Assembly (NCBI GenBank): GCA_028687995.1
Contig: JAQTZA010000003.1
Span: 186,001 to 250,000 of the forward strand
Source: Bacteroidales bacterium
Lineage (GTDB): Bacteria > Bacteroidota > Bacteroidia > Bacteroidales > UBA7332
Length of the DNA: 64,000 nucleotides
Direction: 5' to 3'
A model generated the notes under the pieces. That model had not been told where the DNA came from and did not search any database. It saw only the letters and a list, made by a program, of their open reading frames with translations. This document shows, piece by piece, positions 55,520 to 62,925 of this stretch. Numbering within the stretch: position 1 is the first letter of the stretch; every line of letters starts with the position of its first letter. Position numbers and translations under genes: made by a program.

Positions 55520-56677
55520 TTAAACATCTTCTTTCTGTATCATTGCTGGAATGGTTTTGAGAATGATTTTAAGATCTCCCCAAAACGTATAGTTTCGTGC
55601 GTATTGTACATCCAATAATTTGCGTTCTTCTGGCGACATTCTTGAGTTTTGACCTCTTTTTTCTACTTGCCACAATCCGGTAAGTCCTGCTGGAGCTAGA
55701 AAACGTTCAAGATAATTATCCGTTGTAAGCAGCTCAGCTTCATAGAGCGGCAAAGGTCTGTTTCCAACAATCGACATCTCGCCCTTTAACACATTGAATA
55801 GTTGAGGAAGCTCATCTACACTCAATTTGCGAATAATTCTTCCCACTTTCGTAACTCGGGGATCATTCTGTAGTTTTACAAAAGCCTTTGTTTGAACAGC
55901 TCTTTTTCCTTCAATATACGAAGCTTCATCTACAGTGCTATCATCCGAATAAAGAATTGAATTCGCTTGTGTAGTGTCATCCACTTTGAGTTTAAAAACC
56001 TCGCTTTCATCAATCACATACTGATTCAAATTCGATAACTCTTTTAATCTTGAATCGGCATCAATATACATCGATCTAAATTTATAGAAGCCAAAAACCT
56101 TATACCCCGTTCCGACACGTTTCGATTTATAGATAGGTTTTCCCTTACTTTCTATACGAATCGCCAATGGAACAAGTATCCAAACTGGAATCAGACAAAC
56201 AATGGCTACGCTTACAAATACCAAATCGAAAGCCCTTTTCCACAAAGGCATCTCATATTCATATACATTCTTGTTGATTTCTCGTGAAATAATGGCAATC
56301 TCTGAACCATGTTTTTGAAGAAATTTTATTCTCGACATCAACACTTCTTTCGATTCTAGTGGGTTTATGATGTCATTGATCCCAAAAGATAAATATTTAC
56401 GACCCTCTTCTGGCGTAATTTTATCCTTTAACAAAATCAAAAAACAGGTGGAAGAGACCTGTTTGCGAATGTGACTAATCCAATGCTTATCACTTTCAGA
56501 ATCAGTAGGTTCAATAAACACGAAGGAGACATCTCTAATTTCTGACAACTTCAGTATCGCTTGCACTGAATTTTCAAAAGTAGTAATGTCTTCTTCAATC
56601 GATAAAGACTTTATTGCCTCTATCCAAGTGGGTTGTTTACTTATACAAACAATTTTCTTTGTTATGATTTGATCCAT
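55520..56677 (-). CDS. Initiating sugar-phosphate transferase with degenerate receiver domain
   Basis: A 385-aa phosphoglycosyltransferase that moves a sugar-1-phosphate onto undecaprenyl phosphate, the first step of repeat-unit synthesis. The catalytic part (about 140-385) has one membrane segment (LVFVSVAIVCLIPVWILVPL), FYKFRSMYIDADSR, DELPQLFNVLKGEMSIVGNR and LAPAGLTGLWQVEKRG, as in WcaJ/WbaP/PglC C-terminal domains. In place of the usual four N-terminal membrane segments there is a receiver-like domain (about 8-118) lacking the phosphorylation site Asp (FVFIEPTD) and conserved Lys. A ~45-aa insertion with DDTTQANSILYSDDST sits inside the catalytic domain. The start overlaps the response regulator gene by 16 nt. 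Confidence 0.9.
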   Translation of the reverse strand: MDQIITKKIVCISKQPTWIEAIKSLSIEEDITTFENSVQAILKLSEIRDVSFVFIEPTDSESDKHWISHIRKQVSSTCFLILLKDKITPEEGRKYLSFGINDIINPLESKEVLMSRIKFLQKHGSEIAIISREINKNVYEYEMPLWKRAFDLVFVSVAIVCLIPVWILVPLAIRIESKGKPIYKSKRVGTGYKVFGFYKFRSMYIDADSRLKELSNLNQYVIDESEVFKLKVDDTTQANSILYSDDSTVDEASYIEGKRAVQTKAFVKLQNDPRVTKVGRIIRKLSVDELPQLFNVLKGEMSIVGNRPLPLYEAELLTTDNYLERFLAPAGLTGLWQVEKRGQNSRMSPEERKLLDVQYARNYTFWGDLKIILKTIPAMIQKEDV

Positions 56678-57030
56678 TTTGCAATTCTTACTTTCAACTC
56701 TTCTGGGTTAAATGGCTTCAAAATAAAATCTGCAGCTCCCATTTCTAGCAATTTAATTTGATCAACACGACTCTCTACACTTGATAAGACAAAAACTGGA
56801 ATTGAAGAGAATAGTACACTCGATTTCAGTTGTGAAAGAAACTCAAATCCTGAAATTTCAGGCATATTGATGTCGGTAATGATAAGATTTGGCAAATTCC
56901 CTTTTTGCAGATAGGCCATTGCAGCAATCACATTTTCAAAATAGACAGTATCATAACTGCCTTTCAAATACATACTGATGACTTTTGCAATTTCAGGTCT
57001 GTCATCGACCAACATTATCAACGGCTTCAT
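56662..57030 (-). CDS. Single-domain response regulator (CheY-like receiver)
   Basis: A 122-aa stand-alone receiver domain with no output domain. All catalytic residues are present: acidic pair Asp9-Asp10 (MLVDDRPE), phospho-acceptor Asp53 (IITDINMP), Ser83 (FVLSS) and Lys105 (FILKPFNPEEL). It is the first gene of the minus-strand polysaccharide arm and overlaps the sugar transferase by 16 nt, so the pair is co-made. The cognate histidine kinase is not in the window. It probably acts by protein contact, most simply with the receiver-like domain of the next protein. Confidence 0.93.
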   Translation of the reverse strand: MKPLIMLVDDRPEIAKVISMYLKGSYDTVYFENVIAAMAYLQKGNLPNLIITDINMPEISGFEFLSQLKSSVLFSSIPVFVLSSVESRVDQIKLLEMGAADFILKPFNPEELKVRIAKWIKS

Positions 57031-57114
57031 ACTTTATCAACGTATAGGTTTTGGAAACTTTGGTTAGAATCTCAAAAAAAATTACCTCATCAGAATTGGA
57101 GAATAATAATTCCA

Positions 57115-57122
57115 CAAATTTA
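57115..57122 (-). promoter_or_regulatory. Candidate -7 element for the polysaccharide operon
   Basis: On the minus strand TAAATTTG matches TAnnTTTG, 85 nt before the response regulator start. No -33 TTG at the right distance. The rest of the 57031-57303 gap holds AT-rich DNA and the plus-strand proA promoter element. Confidence 0.4.
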
Positions 57123-57261
57123 CACATATTCCAATTTTAAAGAAATTTTAAATGTTAAAATATTTAATATTGGTAAAATGAATGGTAAATATTAGGCAAA
57201 TATATAACATTATCTGATTACTCAATGAAACAGAACTTAATAGTTCATCCAAAAAAATGAG

Positions 57262-57269
57262 TATTTTTG
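57262..57269 (+). promoter_or_regulatory. Candidate -7 element for proA
   Basis: TATTTTTG matches TAnnTTTG, 34 nt before the proA start at 57304. Confidence 0.45.
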
Positions 57270-57303
57270 CAAATGAATAAGAATAGACTCAACATTGATT
57301 GAA

Positions 57304-58548
57304 ATGGATATAAAAACGACCTTCTCAAATGTATTGTCGGCAAGTAAAAGATTAATACTACTCACTGATGATCAAATAAATGAAATACTGCTTGCTGTTG
57401 CCGATGCAGCTGCGGAGCAATCTGACTATATTCTTGTCGAAAATGCAAAAGATTTGGCGCGAATGGACAAAACCGATCCGAAATACGACCGACTGCTTCT
57501 TACTGAAAAACGAATCAATGAAATTGCTTCTGATATGCGAAACGTTGCCACACTCACTTCTCCTCTCGGTCGGTTGTTGAGCGAAAACACCTTGCCAAAT
57601 GGTTTGAAAATATCGAAAGTGAGCGTTCCGTTTGGTGTGATTGGCATCATCTACGAAGCCCGTCCAAACGTCAGTTTCGACGTGTTCTCACTCTGTCTGA
57701 AGTCGGGCAATGCCTGCATTTTGAAAGGCAGCACCGATGCGTTCGACTCCAACTCGGCTATTCTGAAAGTCATCCACTCAGTATTGGATAAACTAAACAT
57801 CAGTCGAGATATTGTGGCTCTACTTCCGCCTGACCGCGAAGCCACTACTGCTTTGTTGAATGCAGTTGGACTCGTTGATCTTATTATTCCACGAGGAAGT
57901 CAAGGGCTGATTAATTTCGTGCGCGATAATTCCAAAATTCCTGTCATAGAGACTGGTGCTGGCATCTGCCACACCTATTTCGATGAATTTGGCGATACAG
58001 CCAAAGGTGCTGCGGTAGTCAACAATGCCAAAACGCGTCGCGTGAGCGTTTGCAACTCGCTCGATTGCCTGATTATTCACGACAAACGCCTCAACGACCT
58101 GCCTGCCATTTGCCAAAAGTTGGCAGAAAGCAATGTCATCATCTACGCAGACGAAAAGGCATTTGAGCAGTTAAATGGAAATTACCCTTCAACTCTGCTT
58201 GAAAAGGCAACAGATGAAAGTTTCGGCATTGAGTTTCTGGATTATAAAATGGCTATAAAAACGGTTACTTCGGTAGAGGAAGCGGTAGAACACATCACCG
58301 ATCATTCGTCGAAACACAGCGAAGCCATCATTAGCGAAAACGAAGCTAACCTTTCCTATTTTGAGAAAGTGGTAGATGCTGCTTGCGTCTATGCAAATGC
58401 TTCAACGGCTTTCACCGATGGCGGACAGTTTGGTTTCGGAGCAGAGATAGGTATCAGCACCCAAAAGCTACACGCCCGCGGACCAATGGCGCTCAACGAA
58501 CTCACCAGCTACAAATACATCGTTCGTGGTGAAGGTCAAATTAGATAG
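57304..58548 (+). CDS. proA: Glutamate-5-semialdehyde dehydrogenase (gamma-glutamyl phosphate reductase)
   Basis: A 414-aa cytoplasmic NADPH-dependent enzyme of the aldehyde-dehydrogenase superfamily, second step of proline synthesis. [20 protein letters not shown] and [11 protein letters not shown] are cofactor-binding blocks; the catalytic Cys250 is in [32 protein letters not shown] is the C-terminal signature. ATG 57304 is chosen over a TTG at 57295. No proB or proC is adjacent, so the proline genes are dispersed here. Confidence 0.96.
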   Translation: MDIKTTFSNVLSASKRLILLTDDQINEILLAVADAAAEQSDYILVENAKDLARMDKTDPKYDRLLLTEKRINEIASDMRNVATLTSPLGRLLSENTLPNGLKISKVSVPFGVIGIIYEARPNVSFDVFSLCLKSGNACILKGSTDAFDSNSAILKVIHSVLDKLNISRDIVALLPPDREATTALLNAVGLVDLIIPRGSQGLINFVRDNSKIPVIETGAGICHTYFDEFGDTAKGAAVVNNAKTRRVSVCNSLDCLIIHDKRLNDLPAICQKLAESNVIIYADEKAFEQLNGNYPSTLLEKATDESFGIEFLDYKMAIKTVTSVEEAVEHITDHSSKHSEAIISENEANLSYFEKVVDAACVYANASTAFTDGGQFGFGAEIGISTQKLHARGPMALNELTSYKYIVRGEGQIR

Positions 58549-58652
58549 GCCTCCCCAACCCCTCCCAAAGAGGGGCTTTCTACATACTATTCAATTAGAA
58601 TTCAAAGTACAAATCTTTAGATTTCCCCCTTTGGGGGATTAAAAGGGGGCTC
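58549..58652. repeat. REP-like inverted pair of G/C-rich elements before ybeY
   Basis: The left part (58549-58577) reads CCTCCCCAACCCCTCCCAAA then GAGGGGC; the right part (58617-58652), reverse complemented, has the same pattern (CCCC...AATCCCCCAAAGGGGG). Each can fold by itself, and the two can pair with each other. The sequence is much more G/C-rich than its surroundings and stops 3 nt before the ybeY start codon. It resembles the dispersed intergenic repeats seen in many Bacteroidota genomes. Confidence 0.6.
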
Positions 58653-58655
58653 AAT

Positions 58656-59066
58656 ATGATAAGCTATTTCACCGAAAACGTAAAAACACCCGCCATCAAA
58701 AAGAAGGCAGTGACTGAATGGATCAAAAAGGTGGCAGAAACGCACGGAAAGCGCGTGGGAGAAGTGAGCTATATCTTTTGTGACGATGCTAAAATTCTGG
58801 AAGTGAATAACCAATACCTGCAACACGACTATTATACAGACATCATTACATTCGACTACACCGAAGGAAAACGCATCGCAGGCGATATCTTTATCAGCCT
58901 CGATACGGTGGAAAGTAACTCCGAGCAATTCGCCACCGACTACCTCGAAGAGTTGCATCGCATTATTATTCACGGCATTCTGCACCTGTGCGGACACGAC
59001 GACAAATCGGACGAAGCCCGCGCCAATATGACACGATTGGAAGATGATGCGTTGAAGATAAGGTAG
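58656..59066 (+). CDS. ybeY: Endoribonuclease YbeY (rRNA maturation factor)
   Basis: A 136-aa zinc-dependent single-strand RNase involved in 16S rRNA 3'-end maturation and ribosome quality control. YLQHDYYTDIITFDY is the substrate-site block (usual form NxxYRxxDxPTDVLSF) and the metal site is IIIHGILHLCGHDD. In the common form (HGxLHLxGYDH) the third ligand is His; here Asp occupies that place. Length is normal. The gene starts 3 nt after the G/C-rich repeat element. Confidence 0.93.
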   Translation: MISYFTENVKTPAIKKKAVTEWIKKVAETHGKRVGEVSYIFCDDAKILEVNNQYLQHDYYTDIITFDYTEGKRIAGDIFISLDTVESNSEQFATDYLEELHRIIIHGILHLCGHDDKSDEARANMTRLEDDALKIR

Positions 59067-59085
59067 CTATACATAAAAATTACCA

Positions 59086-59129
59086 AAAACAAATCCGATG
59101 TAATTTAATTATTGCATCGGATTTGTTTT
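59086..59129. terminator. Strong rho-independent terminator after ybeY
   Basis: AAAACAAATCCGATG (59086-59100) pairs perfectly over 15 bp with CATCGGATTTGTTTT (59115-59129), with A and T tracts at the two ends so it can work on both strands. Confidence 0.9.
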
Positions 59130-59191
59130 ATCTAAAAATTAAAATCACTTAAACCAACAAAACCATTAATAGGCTGTTGTATATAAACCAC

Positions 59192-59199
59192 TATCTTTG
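59192..59199 (+). promoter_or_regulatory. Candidate -7 element for mnmG
   Basis: TATCTTTG matches TAnnTTTG, 17 nt before the mnmG ATG at 59217, giving a short leader of about 11 nt. A -33 TTG at the usual distance is not seen. Confidence 0.5.
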
Positions 59200-59216
59200 C
59201 AAAAAATTTCTTAATA

Positions 59217-61091
59217 ATGGATTTCAAATACGACGTAATTGTAATAGGCGCAGGTCATGCTGGTTGCGAAGCAGCATCGGCGGCAGCAAATCTCGGCTCA
59301 AAGACCGTACTTATTACGATGGATATGAATAAAATTGCACAAATGAGTTGCAACCCTGCCGTGGGAGGCATCGCCAAAGGACAAATTGTCCGCGAAATCG
59401 ATGCACTCGGCGGACAAATGGGAATCGTGACCGACAAAACTGCCATACAATTCCGAATGCTTAACCGTTCCAAAGGTCCTGCCATGTGGAGCCCACGAGC
59501 ACAAAGCGATCGAATGCGCTTCAGCGAACTTTGGCGATTGAAATTAGAGAACACCGACAACCTCGACATCTGGCAAGATTCGGTCGTTCAACTCGTGATT
59601 AACGACAACACCGTCGAAGGCGTTGTCACAGGTCTCGGGGTAACTTTCCGTGCCAAAACGGTGGTGATGACCAACGGCACTTTCCTCAATGGCTTGATGC
59701 ACATTGGCAAAACACAGTTGCGCGGTGGTCGCGTCTCTGAACCGGCATCTTACGGCATCACTGAGCAATTGATCGGCACAGGTATTCGCACCGACCGGAT
59801 GAAAACTGGCACTCCTGTCAGAATTGACGGCCGAAGCGTAGATTTCTCACTCACCGAAGAACAAAAAGGCGAGATAGATTTCCACAAATTCTCGTACCTC
59901 GACCATGCTCCCAAAACATTGAAGCAACTAAGTTGCTGGACCCTCTATACCAACGAAGAGGCGCATAATGTGTTGCGCAATGGATTATCAGATTCTCCCC
60001 TTTACAACGGACAAATTCAGAGCATCGGTCCGCGCTACTGCCCGAGCATCGAAACCAAGATTGTGACTTTTGCAGATAAGCTCGAACATCAACTCTTTCT
60101 CGAACCCGAAGGTGAGAACACGCAAGAGTATTACCTGAACGGCTTCTCTTCGTCTCTCCCACTCGAGGTGCAACTCAATGCGTTGAAGAAAATTCCTGCA
60201 TTCAGAAATATCCGCATCTATCGTCCGGGTTACGCCATAGAATACGACTTCTTCGATCCCACTCAGCTCAAGCATACCCTCGAAACAAAGGCAATCAAAA
60301 ACCTCTTTTTTGCGGGACAAATTAACGGAACGACAGGCTACGAAGAGGCGGCAGGCCAAGGCATCATGGCCGGCATCAACGCACACATCAATTGCCACGG
60401 CGGCGAATCATTTATTTTAAACCGCAACGAAGCCTATATTGGCGTATTGATCGACGATCTTGTAACCAAAGGAGTCGATGAGCCTTACCGCATGTTTACC
60501 TCTCGTGCCGAATACCGAATTCTGCTTCGCCAAGACGATGCAGATGCTCGTCTTACACCCAAGGGCAAAAAACTAGGTTTAGCTCGATCTGAACGGACGA
60601 ATCTATTGAAGGAAAAATACGAAGAGATAGACCGACTATTAAATTTCGCTCGAAACTACTCCATAAAGCCAGCTTTCATCAACGAAGGCCTCGAAAAACT
60701 AGGTACAACAGCACTCAAGCACGGATGCAAATTAATCGACTTAATCGCACGTCCTCAGGTTACAATAGAGAATATTGCCGAACTTATTCCTGCATTCAAA
60801 GAGGAGATAGAAAAAACAGCATCACGCAAAGAAGAAATTCTCGAAGCAGTAGAGATTCAAATCAAGTATAGCGGGTACATCGAACGGGAACGCATTATTG
60901 CGGACAAAATCAATCGCCTAGAAAATATCCATATCAAAGGTCGATTCGATTACAACTCCATTCCGTCACTTTCGACAGAAGCTCGCCAGAAGTTGACCAA
61001 GATAGATCCTGAAACCATTGCTCAAGCTGGTCGCATACCAGGCATTTCACCTAGCGACATCAATATCCTACTGGTTTTGATGGGAAGATAA
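59217..61091 (+). CDS. mnmG: tRNA uridine-5-carboxymethylaminomethyl modification enzyme MnmG (GidA)
   Basis: A 624-aa FAD protein that, with MnmE, forms the cmnm5 group on wobble uridine 34 of several tRNAs. The FAD-binding VIVIGAGHAGCEAASAAANL opens the protein; MSCNPAVGGIAKGQIVREID and GLMHIGKTQLRGGRVSEPAS are family signatures, the second containing the conserved region near the active site; the helical C-terminus ends GISPSDINILLVLMG. Length is normal. In many bacteria mnmG lies near oriC with the parAB genes; the parS site right after this gene fits that. Confidence 0.97.
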   Translation: MDFKYDVIVIGAGHAGCEAASAAANLGSKTVLITMDMNKIAQMSCNPAVGGIAKGQIVREIDALGGQMGIVTDKTAIQFRMLNRSKGPAMWSPRAQSDRMRFSELWRLKLENTDNLDIWQDSVVQLVINDNTVEGVVTGLGVTFRAKTVVMTNGTFLNGLMHIGKTQLRGGRVSEPASYGITEQLIGTGIRTDRMKTGTPVRIDGRSVDFSLTEEQKGEIDFHKFSYLDHAPKTLKQLSCWTLYTNEEAHNVLRNGLSDSPLYNGQIQSIGPRYCPSIETKIVTFADKLEHQLFLEPEGENTQEYYLNGFSSSLPLEVQLNALKKIPAFRNIRIYRPGYAIEYDFFDPTQLKHTLETKAIKNLFFAGQINGTTGYEEAAGQGIMAGINAHINCHGGESFILNRNEAYIGVLIDDLVTKGVDEPYRMFTSRAEYRILLRQDDADARLTPKGKKLGLARSERTNLLKEKYEEIDRLLNFARNYSIKPAFINEGLEKLGTTALKHGCKLIDLIARPQVTIENIAELIPAFKEEIEKTASRKEEILEAVEIQIKYSGYIERERIIADKINRLENIHIKGRFDYNSIPSLSTEARQKLTKIDPETIAQAGRIPGISPSDINILLVLMGR

Positions 61092-61154
61092 AAAAAACAC
61101 ACAACAAATAAACCGCGCCCACAAACAGGGCTTTACAGAGGTAAAACAAAGCGT

Positions 61155-61170
61155 TGTTTCACGTGAAACA
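61155..61170. other. parS centromere site (ParB binding)
   Basis: TGTTTCACGTGAAACA, a perfect 16-bp palindrome identical to the widely conserved chromosomal parS sequence. It lies in the 92-nt gap between mnmG and ade, 14 nt before the ade start. ParB loads here and spreads to organise origin segregation with ParA and SMC; such sites cluster around oriC. Confidence 0.93.
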
Positions 61171-61183
61171 TTAAGAGAAAAGT

Positions 61184-62812
61184 ATGAAAATTAAAAAGGG
61201 AAATCTGGTAGATATTGTCAATGACAAAATCTACCCTGCTGTGCTATACATTGAAAATGGCACAATCACAAAAATCGAAGAGAGTAAAGAACACTTCTCT
61301 TCCTATCTTCTACCAGGGATAATCGATTCTCACATCCACATCGAGAGCACACTCTTGACCCCAGAACACTATGCAAAGGAAGCTGTTCGTCATGGTGTCA
61401 TTGGCGCAGTAGCCGATCCTCACGAAATCGCCAATGTATTAGGCATCGATGGTGTTGACTTTATGATCAGCAACGGAAAACGCACACCATTCTACTTCTG
61501 CTTTGGAGCTCCTTCTTGCGTGCCATCTACACCTCTTGAACCAGCAGGCGCAGAACTTGGCAGCAATGAGATCGAACAGCTTTTGAGTCGCGACGACATC
61601 CACTTCTTAGCCGAAATGATGAACTATCCAGGCGTCATATCTGAAGACAAAGAGGTAACAAGCAAATTAAAAAGCGCAAAGAAACACGGCAAACCAGTGG
61701 ATGGACATGCGCCTATGCTCAATTCTGCTGATGTGGCTATTTATGCAAAAGCAGGAATAAGCACCGACCACGAATGCACAACAATCGAAGAGGCCATCGA
61801 AAAAATTGATCTTGGAATGAAAGTTTTGATTCGCGAAGGGAGTGCAGCTCGCAACTTCGACACCCTACACCCGCTTATTGCTTCTCACCCCAAACAGGTG
61901 ATGTTTTGTTGCGACGATATGCCAGCCGAAACCCTTCTCGAAGGCTACCTTCATGGCTCGCTCAAAAAAGCAATAAACCTCGGATACAATCTATTCGACG
62001 TGTTAAGAGCGGCATCCTACAACGTAGCACAACACTACAACATTCCTGTAGGAATGATTCAAAAAGGAGATAGTGCAGACTTTATCGAGGTCAACAATCT
62101 GCAAGATCTTGAGATTATTGAAACAACCATCAAAGGAGAACAGGTTTATGAAAGAAACACGGCTCCTACCCCAATCAATACCACGGTAAAGACCATCAAC
62201 AGATTCGATTGCGAACCAATCACACTCAACGACATTCGGGTAAAACCAACAGGTAAGAGAATCAAAGTGATTGACTGTGTTTGCGGCGATCTTTTAACAG
62301 AAACTCATCTTACCGAACCCAAAATTACAGAAGAGAACATCATCAGCAATCCAGACGAAGATATACTGAAACTGGTTGCAATAAACAGGTATTGCCCAAA
62401 GGAAATCGGTGTAGGATTTATTCGTGGAATTGGAATCAAATCTGGTGCGATGGCTACAAGTATTTCGCACGACAACCACAACCTCGTAGTGGTTGGCGCC
62501 TCTGACGAAGAGATTGTGAAAGCGACAAACATCTTGATAGAAAACAAAGGGGGAATGGTAGTTACTAACGGCGATAAAACTGAAATTTTGAGTCTCGAAA
62601 TCGCTGGGCTAATGACACACCGATCAGCAAATGATGTTGCACATATTCAAGAAAAAATCAAAGAGTTAGTCTTCGAAATGGGCTCAGAACTGGAAGATCC
62701 ATTTCTCACCCTATCGTTTATGAGTCTTATTGTCATTCCTAAAATCAAACTCTCGTCCAAAGGTTTATTCGACGTCGAAAAGTTTGAATTTACCTCACTA
62801 TTTGAGAAATAA
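61184..62812 (+). CDS. ade: Adenine deaminase
   Basis: A 542-aa metal-dependent amidohydrolase converting adenine to hypoxanthine and ammonia in purine salvage. The metal-binding HxH is in IDSHIHIESTLLTPEHYAKE, followed by GAVADPHEIANVLG, VDGHAPMLNSADVAIY, STDHECTTIEEA and CCDDMPAETLLEGYL, all diagnostic of bacterial Ade. Length is normal for the family. It is transcribed just after a parS site. No riboswitch-like structure was seen in the 92-nt leader. Confidence 0.95.
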   Translation: MKIKKGNLVDIVNDKIYPAVLYIENGTITKIEESKEHFSSYLLPGIIDSHIHIESTLLTPEHYAKEAVRHGVIGAVADPHEIANVLGIDGVDFMISNGKRTPFYFCFGAPSCVPSTPLEPAGAELGSNEIEQLLSRDDIHFLAEMMNYPGVISEDKEVTSKLKSAKKHGKPVDGHAPMLNSADVAIYAKAGISTDHECTTIEEAIEKIDLGMKVLIREGSAARNFDTLHPLIASHPKQVMFCCDDMPAETLLEGYLHGSLKKAINLGYNLFDVLRAASYNVAQHYNIPVGMIQKGDSADFIEVNNLQDLEIIETTIKGEQVYERNTAPTPINTTVKTINRFDCEPITLNDIRVKPTGKRIKVIDCVCGDLLTETHLTEPKITEENIISNPDEDILKLVAINRYCPKEIGVGFIRGIGIKSGAMATSISHDNHNLVVVGASDEEIVKATNILIENKGGMVVTNGDKTEILSLEIAGLMTHRSANDVAHIQEKIKELVFEMGSELEDPFLTLSFMSLIVIPKIKLSSKGLFDVEKFEFTSLFEK

Positions 62813-62873
62813 GGAATCAAACTTATTCACCAATTTCGAAGCATTGCAAGGGTAAAAGAATCAATTCTTTGCT

Positions 62874-62881
62874 TATCTTTG
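62874..62881 (+). promoter_or_regulatory. Candidate -7 element for uvrC
   Basis: TATCTTTG matches TAnnTTTG. Because transcription would start near 62888, an ATG at 62884 would lie upstream of the RNA, which favours GTG 62926 as the uvrC start. Confidence 0.5.
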
Positions 62882-62925
62882 TGATGCTTCGAACATTTAT
62901 ACCAAGCCATAATAGAGAAACAAAC

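Noticed and set aside
61092-61183. Purine riboswitch before adenine deaminase
   Set aside because: No three-way junction or conserved purine-aptamer core is seen; the palindrome present is a parS site.
62884-62925. ATG at 62884 as the uvrC start
   Set aside because: It is only 2 nt after a -7 box, so it would precede the transcript; GTG 62926 leaves the normal distance to the GIY-YIG motif. Still possible if that promoter is not used.
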